Origin: Mesorhizobium sophorae
GTDB taxonomy: Bacteria > Pseudomonadota > Alphaproteobacteria > Rhizobiales > Rhizobiaceae
Length of the DNA stretch: 64,000 bases
Assembly: GCF_002270415.1 (NCBI RefSeq)
Contig: NZ_NNRI01000013.1
Coordinates: 310,001-374,000, forward strand
Direction: 5' to 3'
Part shown: positions 43,387 through 52,209 of the stretch, piece after piece
Numbering within the stretch: position 1 is the first letter of the stretch
Layout: each line of letters begins with the position of its first letter
Position numbers and translations under genes: made by a program
Notes under the pieces: generated by a model
The model's input: the letters and a program-made list of their open reading frames with translations, nothing else
Databases searched by the model: none
What the model was told of the DNA's origin: nothing

Positions 43387-44607
43387 ATGATCGCTCCCAT
43401 GCCCAGGACCGATTGCGAGGTGGCTGTGATCGGTGCCGGACCGTTTGGGCTGGCCGTTGCTTCCGCCCTCAAGGCGGCGGGCATTGAAACGATTGCCCTC
43501 GGCGGCGCCATGTCCTTCTGGCGCGATCACATGCCGAGAGGCATGAGGCTGCGCTCACCCTGGCATGCGACCTATATCGGCCACACCAAAGGTTCGCTCT
43601 CGCTTGATTCCTACGCAGCGGTCCTTGGAATCTCGCCGCGCGAACCGCTGCTGCTCGAAAACTTCGTCGACTATGGACTGTGGATACAGGCCCAGGCGGT
43701 TCCCGATCTGGATACGCGCATGGTTGGCCGTGTCGAGACGGCGAGGGGAGGGTTTCGCCTCGCCCTTGCTGATGGTGATGCCGTCCAAGCGCGGCGTGTC
43801 GTCGTTGCCACCGGGCTGATGAATCAGCAGATGATCCCCGCCGTCTTCAATGGAATGCCCGCCGAACTGGTCAGCCATGCCAGCGAACATGCCGGCTACG
43901 AGGCCTTTCGCGGCAAACGGGTTGCCGTCATCGGGCGCGGGCAGAGCGCCTGCGAATCCGCGGTGCTGCTCAAGCGTAGCGGGGCGGATGTCGAACTTGT
44001 CTGCCGTGGCGACATCCATTGGCTTGGGTATCGAACGCTGTCGGGAAACAAAAGCTGGAGTTTGCGCGACTTCGCTTCGGAGCGTCTTGCGTCTCCCTCC
44101 AGGGTCGGCCCCTTCCCACTGTCCTGGCTGGTCGAAGTTCCAGGCTTCGTGCACCGGTTTCCGGAGGCAGCCAGAGACGGGCTCAACACGCGCAGTCTTG
44201 GGGCCGGCGCGTCAGGCTGGCTGAAGCCGGACTTCGATGGAATAAAGGTCAATGCTGGCAGCAGGATTGTCGGTGCTGCCGCCAAGGACCACGCCATCGA
44301 ACTGCGGTTCGAGAAGGATGCCGCCACCTTCGATCATATCCTGCTGGGAACGGGCTACCGGATCGATATCGCCAGGCTCGGGCTATTCGCGCCAGATGTG
44401 CTTGCCGCCATCGCGCGTCGGGAAGGAGCCCCGGCGCTCTCCGCGGGGTTCGAGTCGAGCATTCCAGGCCTGCATTTCGTCGGTGCGAGCGCCGTCGGCA
44501 GCTTTGGTCCGCTGATGCGTTTCACTGCCGGCACGCCATACGCCGCGCGCAACGTCACGCGTTTCGTCAAGGCCAGAGGCAAGGGTTACGCCGCGGCGCG
44601 AAACTGA
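43387..44607 (+). CDS. FAD-dependent oxidoreductase, monooxygenase-like
   Basis: A 406-residue flavoprotein; ATG 43387 or 43399. The N-terminal dinucleotide motif is EVAVIGAGPFGLAVASALKA, and a second Rossmann motif RVAVIGRGQSACESAVLL lies near residue 180, so it binds FAD and NAD(P). The RSPWHATYIG segment and LGTGYRIDIA resemble class B or N-hydroxylating monooxygenases. It may hydroxylate the product of the adjacent ATP-grasp enzyme. Its 3' end overlaps the convergent methyltransferase by 22 bp. Confidence 0.8.
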   Translation: MIAPMPRTDCEVAVIGAGPFGLAVASALKAAGIETIALGGAMSFWRDHMPRGMRLRSPWHATYIGHTKGSLSLDSYAAVLGISPREPLLLENFVDYGLWIQAQAVPDLDTRMVGRVETARGGFRLALADGDAVQARRVVVATGLMNQQMIPAVFNGMPAELVSHASEHAGYEAFRGKRVAVIGRGQSACESAVLLKRSGADVELVCRGDIHWLGYRTLSGNKSWSLRDFASERLASPSRVGPFPLSWLVEVPGFVHRFPEAARDGLNTRSLGAGASGWLKPDFDGIKVNAGSRIVGAAAKDHAIELRFEKDAATFDHILLGTGYRIDIARLGLFAPDVLAAIARREGAPALSAGFESSIPGLHFVGASAVGSFGPLMRFTAGTPYAARNVTRFVKARGKGYAAARN

Positions 44608-45419
44608 AAGACCGCGTAGTCGATGGTTCGGATCGCATCGAGGAAGCCGGGCATCGGCGGCACGGGAAGTTCCATGAAAATGCCGGCCTCGCGGATTGCA
44701 GGCCTTGCCCAATCGATGGCGCGATGGCTTGAGCTTCCGTAGACGACGAAGCAGTCCCGCTTGTTTCGTTCGAGCGACGACACGAGATTTTTCAGCACGA
44801 TGTCGAAAACGTCGTTGGAAAAAGGATTGTAGAAATAGACCACCAGGGGCGCATCGGGAAATTCGTAGGTCGCCGCGTCCGCCTCGACGACACTGAGCGC
44901 GCGGCATTTCTGCGACGGGTTCCTGAAGCGCCTTATGTTGCTCCTGGCGATTTCGACCAGCTCGCGAGCGAACTCCACCCCGATGATCTCTGCAAACGGA
45001 TAGCGCGACGCCAGCAACAGCGTCCGCGATTTTCCAGAGCCGATGTCGATGAATGTGCGGCCCTGGAGGTCCTGGGGCAGCGACTTCATGATGAAATCAA
45101 AGGTTTTCGGCGAGGTGCATACCGCTTCGTTGCCCTTGCTGCGATGCGGGCCGACAACATCGAGCGCGGCGAGCTGGATCGAACCGGCCGTATCGACATC
45201 GTGCCGGCGATCCCATTTTCGCGCGAGGCGGTCGGCGACGATATAGCGGACGTTCCGCAGGACAAAGCCAACGCTCGCGCCGATCCCATGCTGACGAACG
45301 AGCCTGACCGGCTCCAGCAAGCCTCGCTGGCGGATAAGGGACCAGGCCCTGCCAAAACGGCCAAACGAGCGGTCCTCGAGCCTATCCCGGTCGGCGCGAC
45401 GCGTTTCGAGACTAACCAT
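44586..45419 (-). CDS. SAM-dependent methyltransferase-like protein
   Basis: About 277 residues from MVSLETRRADRDRLED (45419); ATG 45443 or 45518 are possible, none with a strong ribosome site. The class I SAM motif is TFIDIGSGKSRTLLLAS, followed by IIGVEFARELVEIARSN (acidic ribose contact) and LVVYFYNPFSNDVFD as the post-II motif. The N-terminal 80 residues are basic and may be a separate region. Substrate unknown. It starts shortly after lpxXL ends, in the same orientation, so it may be transcribed with the lipid A operon. Confidence 0.75.
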   Translation of the reverse strand: MVSLETRRADRDRLEDRSFGRFGRAWSLIRQRGLLEPVRLVRQHGIGASVGFVLRNVRYIVADRLARKWDRRHDVDTAGSIQLAALDVVGPHRSKGNEAVCTSPKTFDFIMKSLPQDLQGRTFIDIGSGKSRTLLLASRYPFAEIIGVEFARELVEIARSNIRRFRNPSQKCRALSVVEADAATYEFPDAPLVVYFYNPFSNDVFDIVLKNLVSSLERNKRDCFVVYGSSSHRAIDWARPAIREAGIFMELPVPPMPGFLDAIRTIDYAVFQFRAAA

Positions 45420-45527
45420 GCAACGGTCCCAGCCGATGAACATCCCTGGGATATCTGCGCCCTGGTCGTTTAAGATTCCCTGACCAACAAAGCTACGAAT
45501 GTCAGGACCGGTGGCCAATCAACGGGC

Positions 45528-46523
45528 TTAGGCGCCAGCGACTGGCGCTCCCACCTGCGGGGGCCGCTTTCTGCGCCGGCCGCCGATCTCCCACCTTTTG
45601 TGGAACCACATCCACTGACCAGGGTCTTCGCGCACCCAGCGCTCGACCACGTCGTTGAGAAGCTGGGTGGTGGCACGGACGTCGACGATGCCGTCAGCGG
45701 TCCGAGGCAAGGTCAGTTTGTCCTCGATCTCGAGCCGGAAGCGGTTGCCCGGAAGCCTGACGCAGCGCGCCGGATAGACGTCGCAGTCGTAGTGACGGGC
45801 AAGGGTTCCCAGGACGCGATTGCTCTGGCAGGGGCGGCCGAAGAACGTCGTCTCCAGGCCGTTGGTGAATTTCTGGTCGACCAAGACGCCGATGTTGCCG
45901 CCATTCTCCAAGACCCCGGCCAACGCAAACGAGGCGCCGGCCATCGATGGCAGCAGTGATCCCATCGTCGAGCGGCGCGTCGAGAGGATGTAGTCGGCGA
46001 GATAGGGGTTGTTGGGCGGGCGAAACAGCGCCGTGATGTTCATGCCGAAGGTTGCGGCGGCCACCGGCAGCAATTCGAAATTACCGAGATGGCCGGTGAA
46101 GACGATGTGCGGCTGCTTTTCGGCGGCGATCTCGATGAAATGTTCTATCCCCTTGACCTCGACGCGTCCCGGGCTGGTGGCTGCGGGATCGTAGTCGAAC
46201 AGGGCATCGAGAAAGATGTATTCGGCGGCCAGGCGGGCCATGTTGCCCCACATGTCGGAGGCGATGGCCTGGATCTCGGCTTCGCTCTTTTCCGGATAGG
46301 CCCTGCGCAGATTGTCGACGGCGACCTGATGGCGCCCGACCCGAGGGCCGACACGGCGTGCGACGCGGTCGGCAAAATTCAGCGCGCTGTCGGCCGGCAG
46401 CAGGCGCAGCGCCGAGATGACCATCATCGCCGCACGCGCCACCAGCCAGTAGTTCAACTGGCGCAACTGCCTGCCATAGCGAAATTTGAGATCCCGGCGA
46501 AACTTCTTGAGCACTGAGGTCAA
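45528..46523 (-). CDS. lpxXL: Lipid A very-long-chain acyltransferase
   Basis: A 331-residue member of the LpxL/LpxM lysophospholipid acyltransferase family. The HX4E catalytic motif is HLGNFE with H145 and E150; FRPPNNPYLADYI and GVLVDQKFTNGLETTFFGRP follow, as in lauroyl transferases. In rhizobia LpxXL transfers 27-OH-octacosanoate from AcpXL to lipid A. A transmembrane helix near residues 30-45 anchors it. The gene begins 3 bp after the dehydrogenase stop, at the end of the acpXL operon, which supports the specific name. Confidence 0.92.
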   Translation of the reverse strand: MTSVLKKFRRDLKFRYGRQLRQLNYWLVARAAMMVISALRLLPADSALNFADRVARRVGPRVGRHQVAVDNLRRAYPEKSEAEIQAIASDMWGNMARLAAEYIFLDALFDYDPAATSPGRVEVKGIEHFIEIAAEKQPHIVFTGHLGNFELLPVAAATFGMNITALFRPPNNPYLADYILSTRRSTMGSLLPSMAGASFALAGVLENGGNIGVLVDQKFTNGLETTFFGRPCQSNRVLGTLARHYDCDVYPARCVRLPGNRFRLEIEDKLTLPRTADGIVDVRATTQLLNDVVERWVREDPGQWMWFHKRWEIGGRRRKRPPQVGAPVAGA

Positions 46524-46526
46524 GCT

Positions 46527-47555
46527 CTAGTCGACGCGCAGGATGATCTTGCCGAACACGTCGCGGCCTTCCATGCGCTTCAGCGCGGCATCGATATCGT
46601 CGAAGCCGACTTCGGTGTCGATGACCGGTGCGACCTGTCCCGCCGCCATTTTCTGCATGGCGTTGGCCATGTTCTCCATGCGGCAGCCGAAGGAGCCGAG
46701 CAGTTTCAACTGCTGCTGGAACAGCTGCATCAGGTTGATCTGCGTCGACACGCCCGAGGTCGAGCCGCAGGTCACCAGGCGACCGCCGCGCTTTAGGCAC
46801 AGCATCGAGGCGGCAAAAGTGTCGGCGCCGACATGTTCGAAAACGACGTCGACGCCCTTCTTCTTGGTCAGCTTGCGCACGACGCCTTCGAAACGGTCGT
46901 CGCGATAGTTGATGACATGGTCGGCGCCGAGCGCCCTGGCCTTGTCGATCTTGTCGTTCGAGCCGACCGTGGTGATGATCGTGCAGCCCATCCGCTTCGC
47001 CAGCTGGATGGCCGCCGAACCGATGCCGGAGCCACCGGCATGGACAAGGATGGTCTCGCCTGGTTGCAGCCGGGCATTGTCGAACAGCATGTGCTCGACG
47101 GTGCCGAAAGTGACGGGCGCCACTGCGGCACCGATATCTGTCACGCCGGGCGGGGCGGGGACCAGAAGGCGCGCCGGCAGGTTGATCTTTTCCTGCGCGA
47201 AGCCGTCGAGATGGAAGCCGTGAACCCCCGAAACATGCTCGCAGAGATTGTCGCGGCCTTCGCGGCAGGCACGGCAAAGGCCGCAGGTGCGCGCGCCGTA
47301 GATCGAAACCAACTGTCCGGGCAAGAGACTGGAAAAGCCGGGACCGACCGCCTCGACCTCGCCGGAGGCTTCCGCGCCGACGACCAACGGCAGCTTGCGC
47401 TTGGCGAAGGCCATGCCGCGCCAACCCCAGACGTCGATGTGGTTCAGCGCCACCGCCTTGATGCGCAGCGTGACTTCGCCGAGTGCCGGCGGCGGGGGAG
47501 GCGGCAGGTCCACCGTTTCAAGACGGCGGTCCTCGATAAGTTGCAGTGCGCGCAT
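46527..47555 (-). CDS. Zinc-type dehydrogenase of the VLCFA operon
   Basis: A 342-residue MDR enzyme. Structural-zinc cysteines are in CGLCRACREGRDNLC; the catalytic-zinc region is VGAEASGEVEAVG; the nucleotide-binding motif is HAGGSGIGSAAIQLAK. NAD(P)H-dependent. In rhizobial VLCFA clusters this gene is thought to serve as the enoyl reductase or dehydrogenase step. Spacing is 36 bp after the first ketosynthase and 3 bp before lpxXL. Confidence 0.9.
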   Translation of the reverse strand: MRALQLIEDRRLETVDLPPPPPPALGEVTLRIKAVALNHIDVWGWRGMAFAKRKLPLVVGAEASGEVEAVGPGFSSLLPGQLVSIYGARTCGLCRACREGRDNLCEHVSGVHGFHLDGFAQEKINLPARLLVPAPPGVTDIGAAVAPVTFGTVEHMLFDNARLQPGETILVHAGGSGIGSAAIQLAKRMGCTIITTVGSNDKIDKARALGADHVINYRDDRFEGVVRKLTKKKGVDVVFEHVGADTFAASMLCLKRGGRLVTCGSTSGVSTQINLMQLFQQQLKLLGSFGCRMENMANAMQKMAAGQVAPVIDTEVGFDDIDAALKRMEGRDVFGKIILRVD

Positions 47556-47591
47556 GGAGCCTGTCGGTTCTGTTGAGCGGAAAAAGGTCGC

Positions 47592-48863
47592 TTAGACCGG
47601 TTCCCGCGCCATGACAAGGCAGGTGTTCTGGCCGCCGAAGCCGAAGGAGTTCGACAGAACGGTGCGAACCTCGGCATTGCGCTTCTTGTTCGGCACCACG
47701 TCAAGCACGATCGCCGGGTCGGGATTGTCGTAGTTAATGGTCGGCGGAATGACGCTTTCGCGCATCGTCATCAGCGAGAACGCCGCCTCGACCGCGCCAG
47801 CCGCTGACAGCGTATGGCCAATCATCGACTTGTTCGAAGAGATCGGCATCGAACCGATCCGCTCGCCGAACACCGTCGACAGCGACAGATGCTCCATCTT
47901 GTCGTTTTCCGGCGTCGAGGTGCCATGGGCGTTGACGTAGTCAATCTCGTCTTCGCCCAGGCCGGCATCGGCAAGGGCGGCACGAACCGCCGCGATTGCC
48001 GGCGAACCGTCGGGCTTCGAGCGGGTGCGATGGAAATCGTCGGCCTTCTCGCCGCAGCCGCGCAGGATGCCGAGAACAGTGGCGCCGCGCGCGAGCGCTG
48101 CCTCCAGAGATTCCAGCACGAGCGCGCCGGAACCCTCGGCCAGCACGAAGCCGTCGCGGTCCTTGGAGAAGGGTTTTGAGGCCTTTTCCGGAATGTCGTT
48201 ATGGGTCGAAAGCGCCGACAGCAGCGAGAAGCGGATCAGTGCCTCGGCGGTCGCCGAACCATCGGCGCCGATCGACAGCGCGCGGTCGCATTCGCCGCGG
48301 CGGATCGCCTCGACGCCGAGCTGGATGGCAGTGGCGCCGGAGGCACAAGCGGTCGACAGCGTGATCGGGAGGCCGCGTGTGCCGAAACGGTCTGCGAGAC
48401 GGTCGGCGATCGAGCCGAATTGGGTGGTCTCGAAAATGTCTGTTTCCTTCAGCCCGCGCGCCACCCGCAGCAGCCTTTCGGCGCCGGCATCCTGTTTGTC
48501 GGAATTGTAGAGCGAGAAGCGTTCGTGCCAGTCGAGTTCGACCGGTGGCGAAGCCAGGAACAGAGGGCCACCGAAATCACTGGAATTGAGACCGGCTTCG
48601 GCCACGGCCTCGTGCGCGGCGGTTTCGGCCAGTTCGTAGGTGAGGGGGCTGGCGCCCTTCGAACTCGACGCCAGGAAGTCGACGGTGCCGGAGATACGGG
48701 TGTTCAGATGATCGACCGGAAAGCGGGTGATCGGGTGGATGCCCGACTTGCCCGAGGTTAGCGCCGCCCAATTGTCGGCCTTGCCGACGCCAAGCGAGGT
48801 CACCACGCCGATGCCGGTGACGGCGACGATCGGCCTGCCCATGTGATCGTTCAGATTGGCCAT
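47592..48863 (-). CDS. fabF1XL: Beta-ketoacyl-ACP synthase of the VLCFA operon (catalytic)
   Basis: A 423-residue KAS II-type enzyme. The full Cys-His-His triad is present: C173 in STACASGATAIQ, H313 in NAHGTSTPEN, H350 in SMIGHTLSAAG, with K345 nearby. ATG 48863 has a GAGGG ribosome site; an upstream ATG at 48899 is less likely. It condenses malonyl units onto AcpXL-bound chains to reach C28. It pairs with the upstream FabF2XL, whose active site is incomplete. Confidence 0.92.
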   Translation of the reverse strand: MANLNDHMGRPIVAVTGIGVVTSLGVGKADNWAALTSGKSGIHPITRFPVDHLNTRISGTVDFLASSSKGASPLTYELAETAAHEAVAEAGLNSSDFGGPLFLASPPVELDWHERFSLYNSDKQDAGAERLLRVARGLKETDIFETTQFGSIADRLADRFGTRGLPITLSTACASGATAIQLGVEAIRRGECDRALSIGADGSATAEALIRFSLLSALSTHNDIPEKASKPFSKDRDGFVLAEGSGALVLESLEAALARGATVLGILRGCGEKADDFHRTRSKPDGSPAIAAVRAALADAGLGEDEIDYVNAHGTSTPENDKMEHLSLSTVFGERIGSMPISSNKSMIGHTLSAAGAVEAAFSLMTMRESVIPPTINYDNPDPAIVLDVVPNKKRNAEVRTVLSNSFGFGGQNTCLVMAREPV

Positions 48864-48917
48864 CCGGAAGCCCTCGACCTTTTTGTATCGTTGCAGCATG
48901 GATCGCAGGGCACCGCC

Positions 48918-50108
48918 TCAGGCGGCGTTGACCAGCGCCATGCCCTCGAATTGGTGATAGCCGATCGCCGTTGCAAGGACGGTGGCGGGAACGCCTTCGA
49001 ATGGCGTCTCGGCAGCGGCATCAAAAACAGGGTAGGCGGCCTTGCGGTCGACGGCGAGTGCGGCCAGCGCCACGGCGAACGGAAACTGCGCTTCCTTCAT
49101 ATGTCCGGTCAGCGTCGAGAAGCCGCGAGAAGCGATTGCCGGATTGGCATCGAGCGCCGCTTTCTCCGCGCCGGTTGCCGCATGCGCGCCCGACGCGCCC
49201 GACAGGGCAAGCAGCTTGCCGTTCGGCAGCGCCGCCTGGCTGAGCAGCGCCGCGATCTCGGTGTCGAGTTCTCCGCGCCGCCGCCTGGCGCGGCCGGAGA
49301 CGACCGGCCCGAGTTCGGCATAGATCTTGCGCCCACGGCTTGTCGCGTGTTCGCGCTGCTCCAGCACCAGGAAGGCACCACCGGAGCCCGACACCACGCC
49401 GCCACCTTCAGCGCCCCGTCTTTGCCAGACCGGCTTCCACGGGCCGCGATGCAGGTAGCCGGCAAGCTCGTAGCCGAGCAGCATGTCGGAATGTTCGGTC
49501 TGGAAGGCACCGCCGACCAGGATGTGCGTCGACTGGCCGGAGCGGATGCGCGCGGCAGCCGTCTCGACGGCGGCGACGCCCGCACCTTCCTCACCCATGA
49601 AGGTTCTGGACGAGCCGGTCACCTTGTGGACGATGGAGATGTTACCGGCGAGCAGATTGGAAAGCTGCGCCAGGAACAGTGTCGGCCGCAGTTCGGTGGT
49701 GAGCTTCTCGTTAAGCAGCACGTCGCGGTCGTTGCGGCTTTCCGAAGCGGCGAGAATCGCGGCATCGACCGCCTCGTCGCGTTCGCCGCCACCGGCGGCC
49801 ACAACCATGTCCATGGTCGTGCAGAGTTCGTCATTGCCCTTGATGCCGGCGTCGTCCAGCGCCAGGCCGGCGGCATAGGTGCCGAGCCTCTGCCAGGTTT
49901 CCATCTGACGCTGGTCGCCGCGCTTGGCGATCTGCAGGTTCCAGTCGATCTCCGGCAGCGGATGGACGGTGTAGGGCGCGAAACGCGCGGCCTCGAGCAC
50001 CGGCTGCAGGCCGGGCTGGGCGAGCTTCTGCCAGTGGGCGTCCGGACCCTCTCCCAGAGAGGAGACAAGGCCGATACCAGTGATGACGACGTCGCGGGGG
50101 CTGCTCAT
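48918..50108 (-). CDS. fabF2XL: Beta-ketoacyl-ACP synthase-like protein lacking the catalytic cysteine
   Basis: A 396-residue ketosynthase-fold protein starting MSSPRDVVITGIGLVSSLGE. Where the partner has its active cysteine, this one has VTGSSRTFMGEEGAGVAAV (about 163-181) with no Cys. The NAHGTS motif is replaced by LSGASGAHAATGA, though a GH (TLTGHMKEAQFP) is kept. The fold is preserved but the catalytic triad is not. This is the pattern of chain-length factors of type II polyketide systems. Located first after acpXL, 54 bp before the catalytic ketosynthase. Confidence 0.88.
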   Translation of the reverse strand: MSSPRDVVITGIGLVSSLGEGPDAHWQKLAQPGLQPVLEAARFAPYTVHPLPEIDWNLQIAKRGDQRQMETWQRLGTYAAGLALDDAGIKGNDELCTTMDMVVAAGGGERDEAVDAAILAASESRNDRDVLLNEKLTTELRPTLFLAQLSNLLAGNISIVHKVTGSSRTFMGEEGAGVAAVETAAARIRSGQSTHILVGGAFQTEHSDMLLGYELAGYLHRGPWKPVWQRRGAEGGGVVSGSGGAFLVLEQREHATSRGRKIYAELGPVVSGRARRRRGELDTEIAALLSQAALPNGKLLALSGASGAHAATGAEKAALDANPAIASRGFSTLTGHMKEAQFPFAVALAALAVDRKAAYPVFDAAAETPFEGVPATVLATAIGYHQFEGMALVNAA

Positions 50109-50164
50109 GGGCGGCTTTGTGGGTCAGGCGGCAGAGCACGTCAAGATCGCGCGCTCAACTGACG

Positions 50165-50446
50165 TCAAGCAGTCTTGGCGGCGACCAGCGCGTCGATCTT
50201 GGCGCACAGGTTCTTCATGACGAAGTAATCGTCGGTCGAAGCCTTGCCGTCATTGACCTCCTGGGTCCACTTTTCCAGCGGCACCTTGATGCCGAATTCC
50301 TTGTCGATGGCGAAGACGATGTCGAGGAAATCGAGGCTGTCGATGCCGAGATCGTCGATCGTGTGGCTCTCGGGCGTGATGGTGTCGATATCGATCTCGC
50401 TGGTGTCGGCAATGATCTTGGCGACTTTGTCGAACGTGGTGGACAA
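50165..50446 (-). CDS. acpXL: Specialised acyl carrier protein AcpXL
   Basis: A 93-residue acidic carrier protein, read from a TTG start at 50446 (AAGGA about 8 bases upstream). The first codons give MSTTFDKVAKIIADTSEID, and the phosphopantetheine attachment serine is S37 in DDLGIDSLDFLD. The longer open frame to 50485 adds RNA-like residues not found in AcpXL. It carries the C26-C28 hydroxy fatty acid destined for lipid A. It leads the operon. The dehydratase gene fabZXL, usually next to it, is absent here. Confidence 0.92.
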   Translation of the reverse strand: MSTTFDKVAKIIADTSEIDIDTITPESHTIDDLGIDSLDFLDIVFAIDKEFGIKVPLEKWTQEVNDGKASTDDYFVMKNLCAKIDALVAAKTA

Positions 50447-50573
50447 GTGGCTTTTCCTTCGGTTGCGGGCGGAATCTGTCCGCATGTGTTTGGGCGCTGT
50501 CTAATCGGTTTTTCCCGGCAGGAAAAGGCCTGATACGCGGGGCGCAGATGGGTAGGGCGCTCAAGAAACGCAA

Positions 50574-50606
50574 GAAGGGCCACCGGTCGACCCGGCAGCC
50601 CTTCCC
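50574..50606 (-). terminator. Stem-loop downstream of the stomatin-like gene
   Basis: GGAAGGGC pairs with GCCCTTC around a GC-rich inner loop (CCGGGTCGACCGG), then minus-strand sequence CTTGCGTTTCTTG. It lies between the stomatin-like stop (50623) and the acpXL promoter region and probably separates the two transcripts. Confidence 0.55.
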
Positions 50607-50622
50607 TTGACGATACGTAAGC

Positions 50623-51765
50623 TCAGCTGTCGCGGAGCTTGACCAGGTCGTTGAGCAGCCCGCCCGTTCCGTTGTGGACGGTCAGCCGCTCGACCTTGCC
50701 GGCGATGGTTTCCAGAGCCTCGAGCTCCTTCAGCCGCAGCATCACCGGGTTCTCCGCCATCACCTTGGCCGTGTTGAGCAGCGAACGCGTGGCGTTCGTC
50801 TCCTCACGGCGACGGATGATGTTGGCCTCGGCCTGCTTTTCGGCCGACACCACCTGGTTGAGGATCTCGCGCATCTCGCCCGGCAGGATGACATCCTTCA
50901 GGGCGATATCGCTCACCTCCACGCCGATCTCGGCCATGTCGGCGCGGACCTTGGCCGCCGCTTCCTCGTCGACCGTCACCTTCTTCTCAAGGATCTGGTC
51001 GAGCGTCAGCGCGCCAAGCGTCTTGCGGAAGGCGTACTGCAGGGCACGGTAGAGGGCTTCGGAGAAGTCCTTCACAGCGCTCACCGCCTTGACCGGATCG
51101 ACGACCCGGTATTCGGCGGCGATGTTGACGCGGATCGTAACGCGATCCTTGGTCAGCACTTCCTGCCCGGCAACGTCGAGCGACTGGCGCTTGAGGTCGA
51201 CGACCTTGATCTGCACCATGCGTCCGACGTTCCAGAAAGCATGCACGCCCGCAGACAGCGTCCAAACGAGGACACCATCGATGAACAGCAGTCCGGCCTG
51301 GCCGTCGACGACCGGATGGACGGACATCAGTTCCGCCTTCCGGGCCTGGCCGAGCCGGCGCATGACCGCCGCATCGATGGCCAGATCGGCCGACGTGTCG
51401 ATCAGCGTCACCTTCCACGGACCGGCATCCGTCCACAGCACGAGCTTGCGATCCGGCGCCAGCACGGCATGCAGGTTGCCGTCACGCTCGATGACGGCGA
51501 CGTCCGTGCGCCCGGTGCGAACGACGGTGAAATGACGCGCGGCTACATCCGGGAGCTTGTCGAACAACGCCTTCTCGTATGCCGAAACGAATTCCGGGTT
51601 CTTCAGATCGTGCCGCGACACTTCGAGGCTTCCGCGCCGGTTGGCGAGCCAATGTTCGCCCGGCAGCAGGACAGCCTTGATCTCACCCTTGTAGAGGGTG
51701 AGGGCACGTTCGTTTTCCCTTACGAGGACGCGCTCGCGTCCAAGAACCTTGTCGAGAATGGTCAT
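50623..51765 (-). CDS. SPFH/stomatin-like protein (slipin)
   Basis: A 380-residue protein; ATG 51765 follows AGGAG. The first 100 residues (RERVLVRENERALTLYKGE) are a distinct N-terminal domain. The SPFH band-7 domain covers about 150-310 (GVHAFWNVGRMVQIKVVDLK, IRVNIAAEYRVVDPVKAV, DIALKDVILPGEM), followed by a coiled-coil helix (NQVVSAEKQAEANIIRRREE). There is no obvious N-terminal membrane helix, so it may associate with the membrane through the N-terminal domain. A scaffold or membrane-quality role is typical. Monocistronic. Confidence 0.85.
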   Translation of the reverse strand: MTILDKVLGRERVLVRENERALTLYKGEIKAVLLPGEHWLANRRGSLEVSRHDLKNPEFVSAYEKALFDKLPDVAARHFTVVRTGRTDVAVIERDGNLHAVLAPDRKLVLWTDAGPWKVTLIDTSADLAIDAAVMRRLGQARKAELMSVHPVVDGQAGLLFIDGVLVWTLSAGVHAFWNVGRMVQIKVVDLKRQSLDVAGQEVLTKDRVTIRVNIAAEYRVVDPVKAVSAVKDFSEALYRALQYAFRKTLGALTLDQILEKKVTVDEEAAAKVRADMAEIGVEVSDIALKDVILPGEMREILNQVVSAEKQAEANIIRRREETNATRSLLNTAKVMAENPVMLRLKELEALETIAGKVERLTVHNGTGGLLNDLVKLRDS

Positions 51766-52135
51766 TGTCTTACTCCTGTCGGGCATGGCCCCATGCGAGG
51801 CGTCAAGTCATGCGTCGATCTTCCCTTCGTTTCTCGTTTCACATCGTCTCTTGCGTCATGGTCCGGGCACGAATGATCCGGGGACTGGTGGCATCAATCC
51901 GTGGCGGGCCTGCGGGAGCGGATCGCGGGGCAGCGAAGCGGGCGCCGGAGGCCTTGGCCTCCCTTGCCGGCGACGTTGCGCCTTGACCATCACCGCGGGC
52001 CTGGCCGCGAGCCGATGGCGTCAGACTTTCAGGATGACCCACGCCCTAAGGCTTGGGCCGTCCGTCAGATCTTCAGCATTCCAGTCCCCGGACCGTTTTT
52101 CAGATAACACCGTGGCAGGGTGCTGGCTTATCAGG
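51766..52135. other. Intergenic region upstream of the stomatin-like gene
   Basis: A 370-bp spacer with no credible gene. It contains a GGAGGCCTTGGCCTCC palindrome near 51947-51962 and should hold the promoter for the minus-strand stomatin-like gene. The tRNA-like genes begin at its right edge. Confidence 0.45.
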
Positions 52136-52209
52136 CCAATGGAGAAGGATTCGAACCTTCGACAATCAGAACCTAAATCTGATGCTCTACCAAACTGAGC
52201 TATCCGTGG
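52136..52209 (-). tRNA. tRNA-like gene, anticodon TAG, possibly degenerate
   Basis: On the minus strand the sequence has a normal D-arm (GCTCAGTTTGGTAGAGC), a five-pair anticodon stem TCAGA/TCTGA around TTTAGGT (anticodon TAG), a five-base variable loop and a T-arm GAAGGTTCGAATCCTTC. The acceptor stem pairs only about 5 of 7 positions and there is no encoded CCA. TAG normally belongs to tRNA-Leu, which has a long variable arm; this has none. It therefore looks like a derived or non-functional tRNA. Its 5' end overlaps the CCA end of the neighbouring tRNA. Confidence 0.5.
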
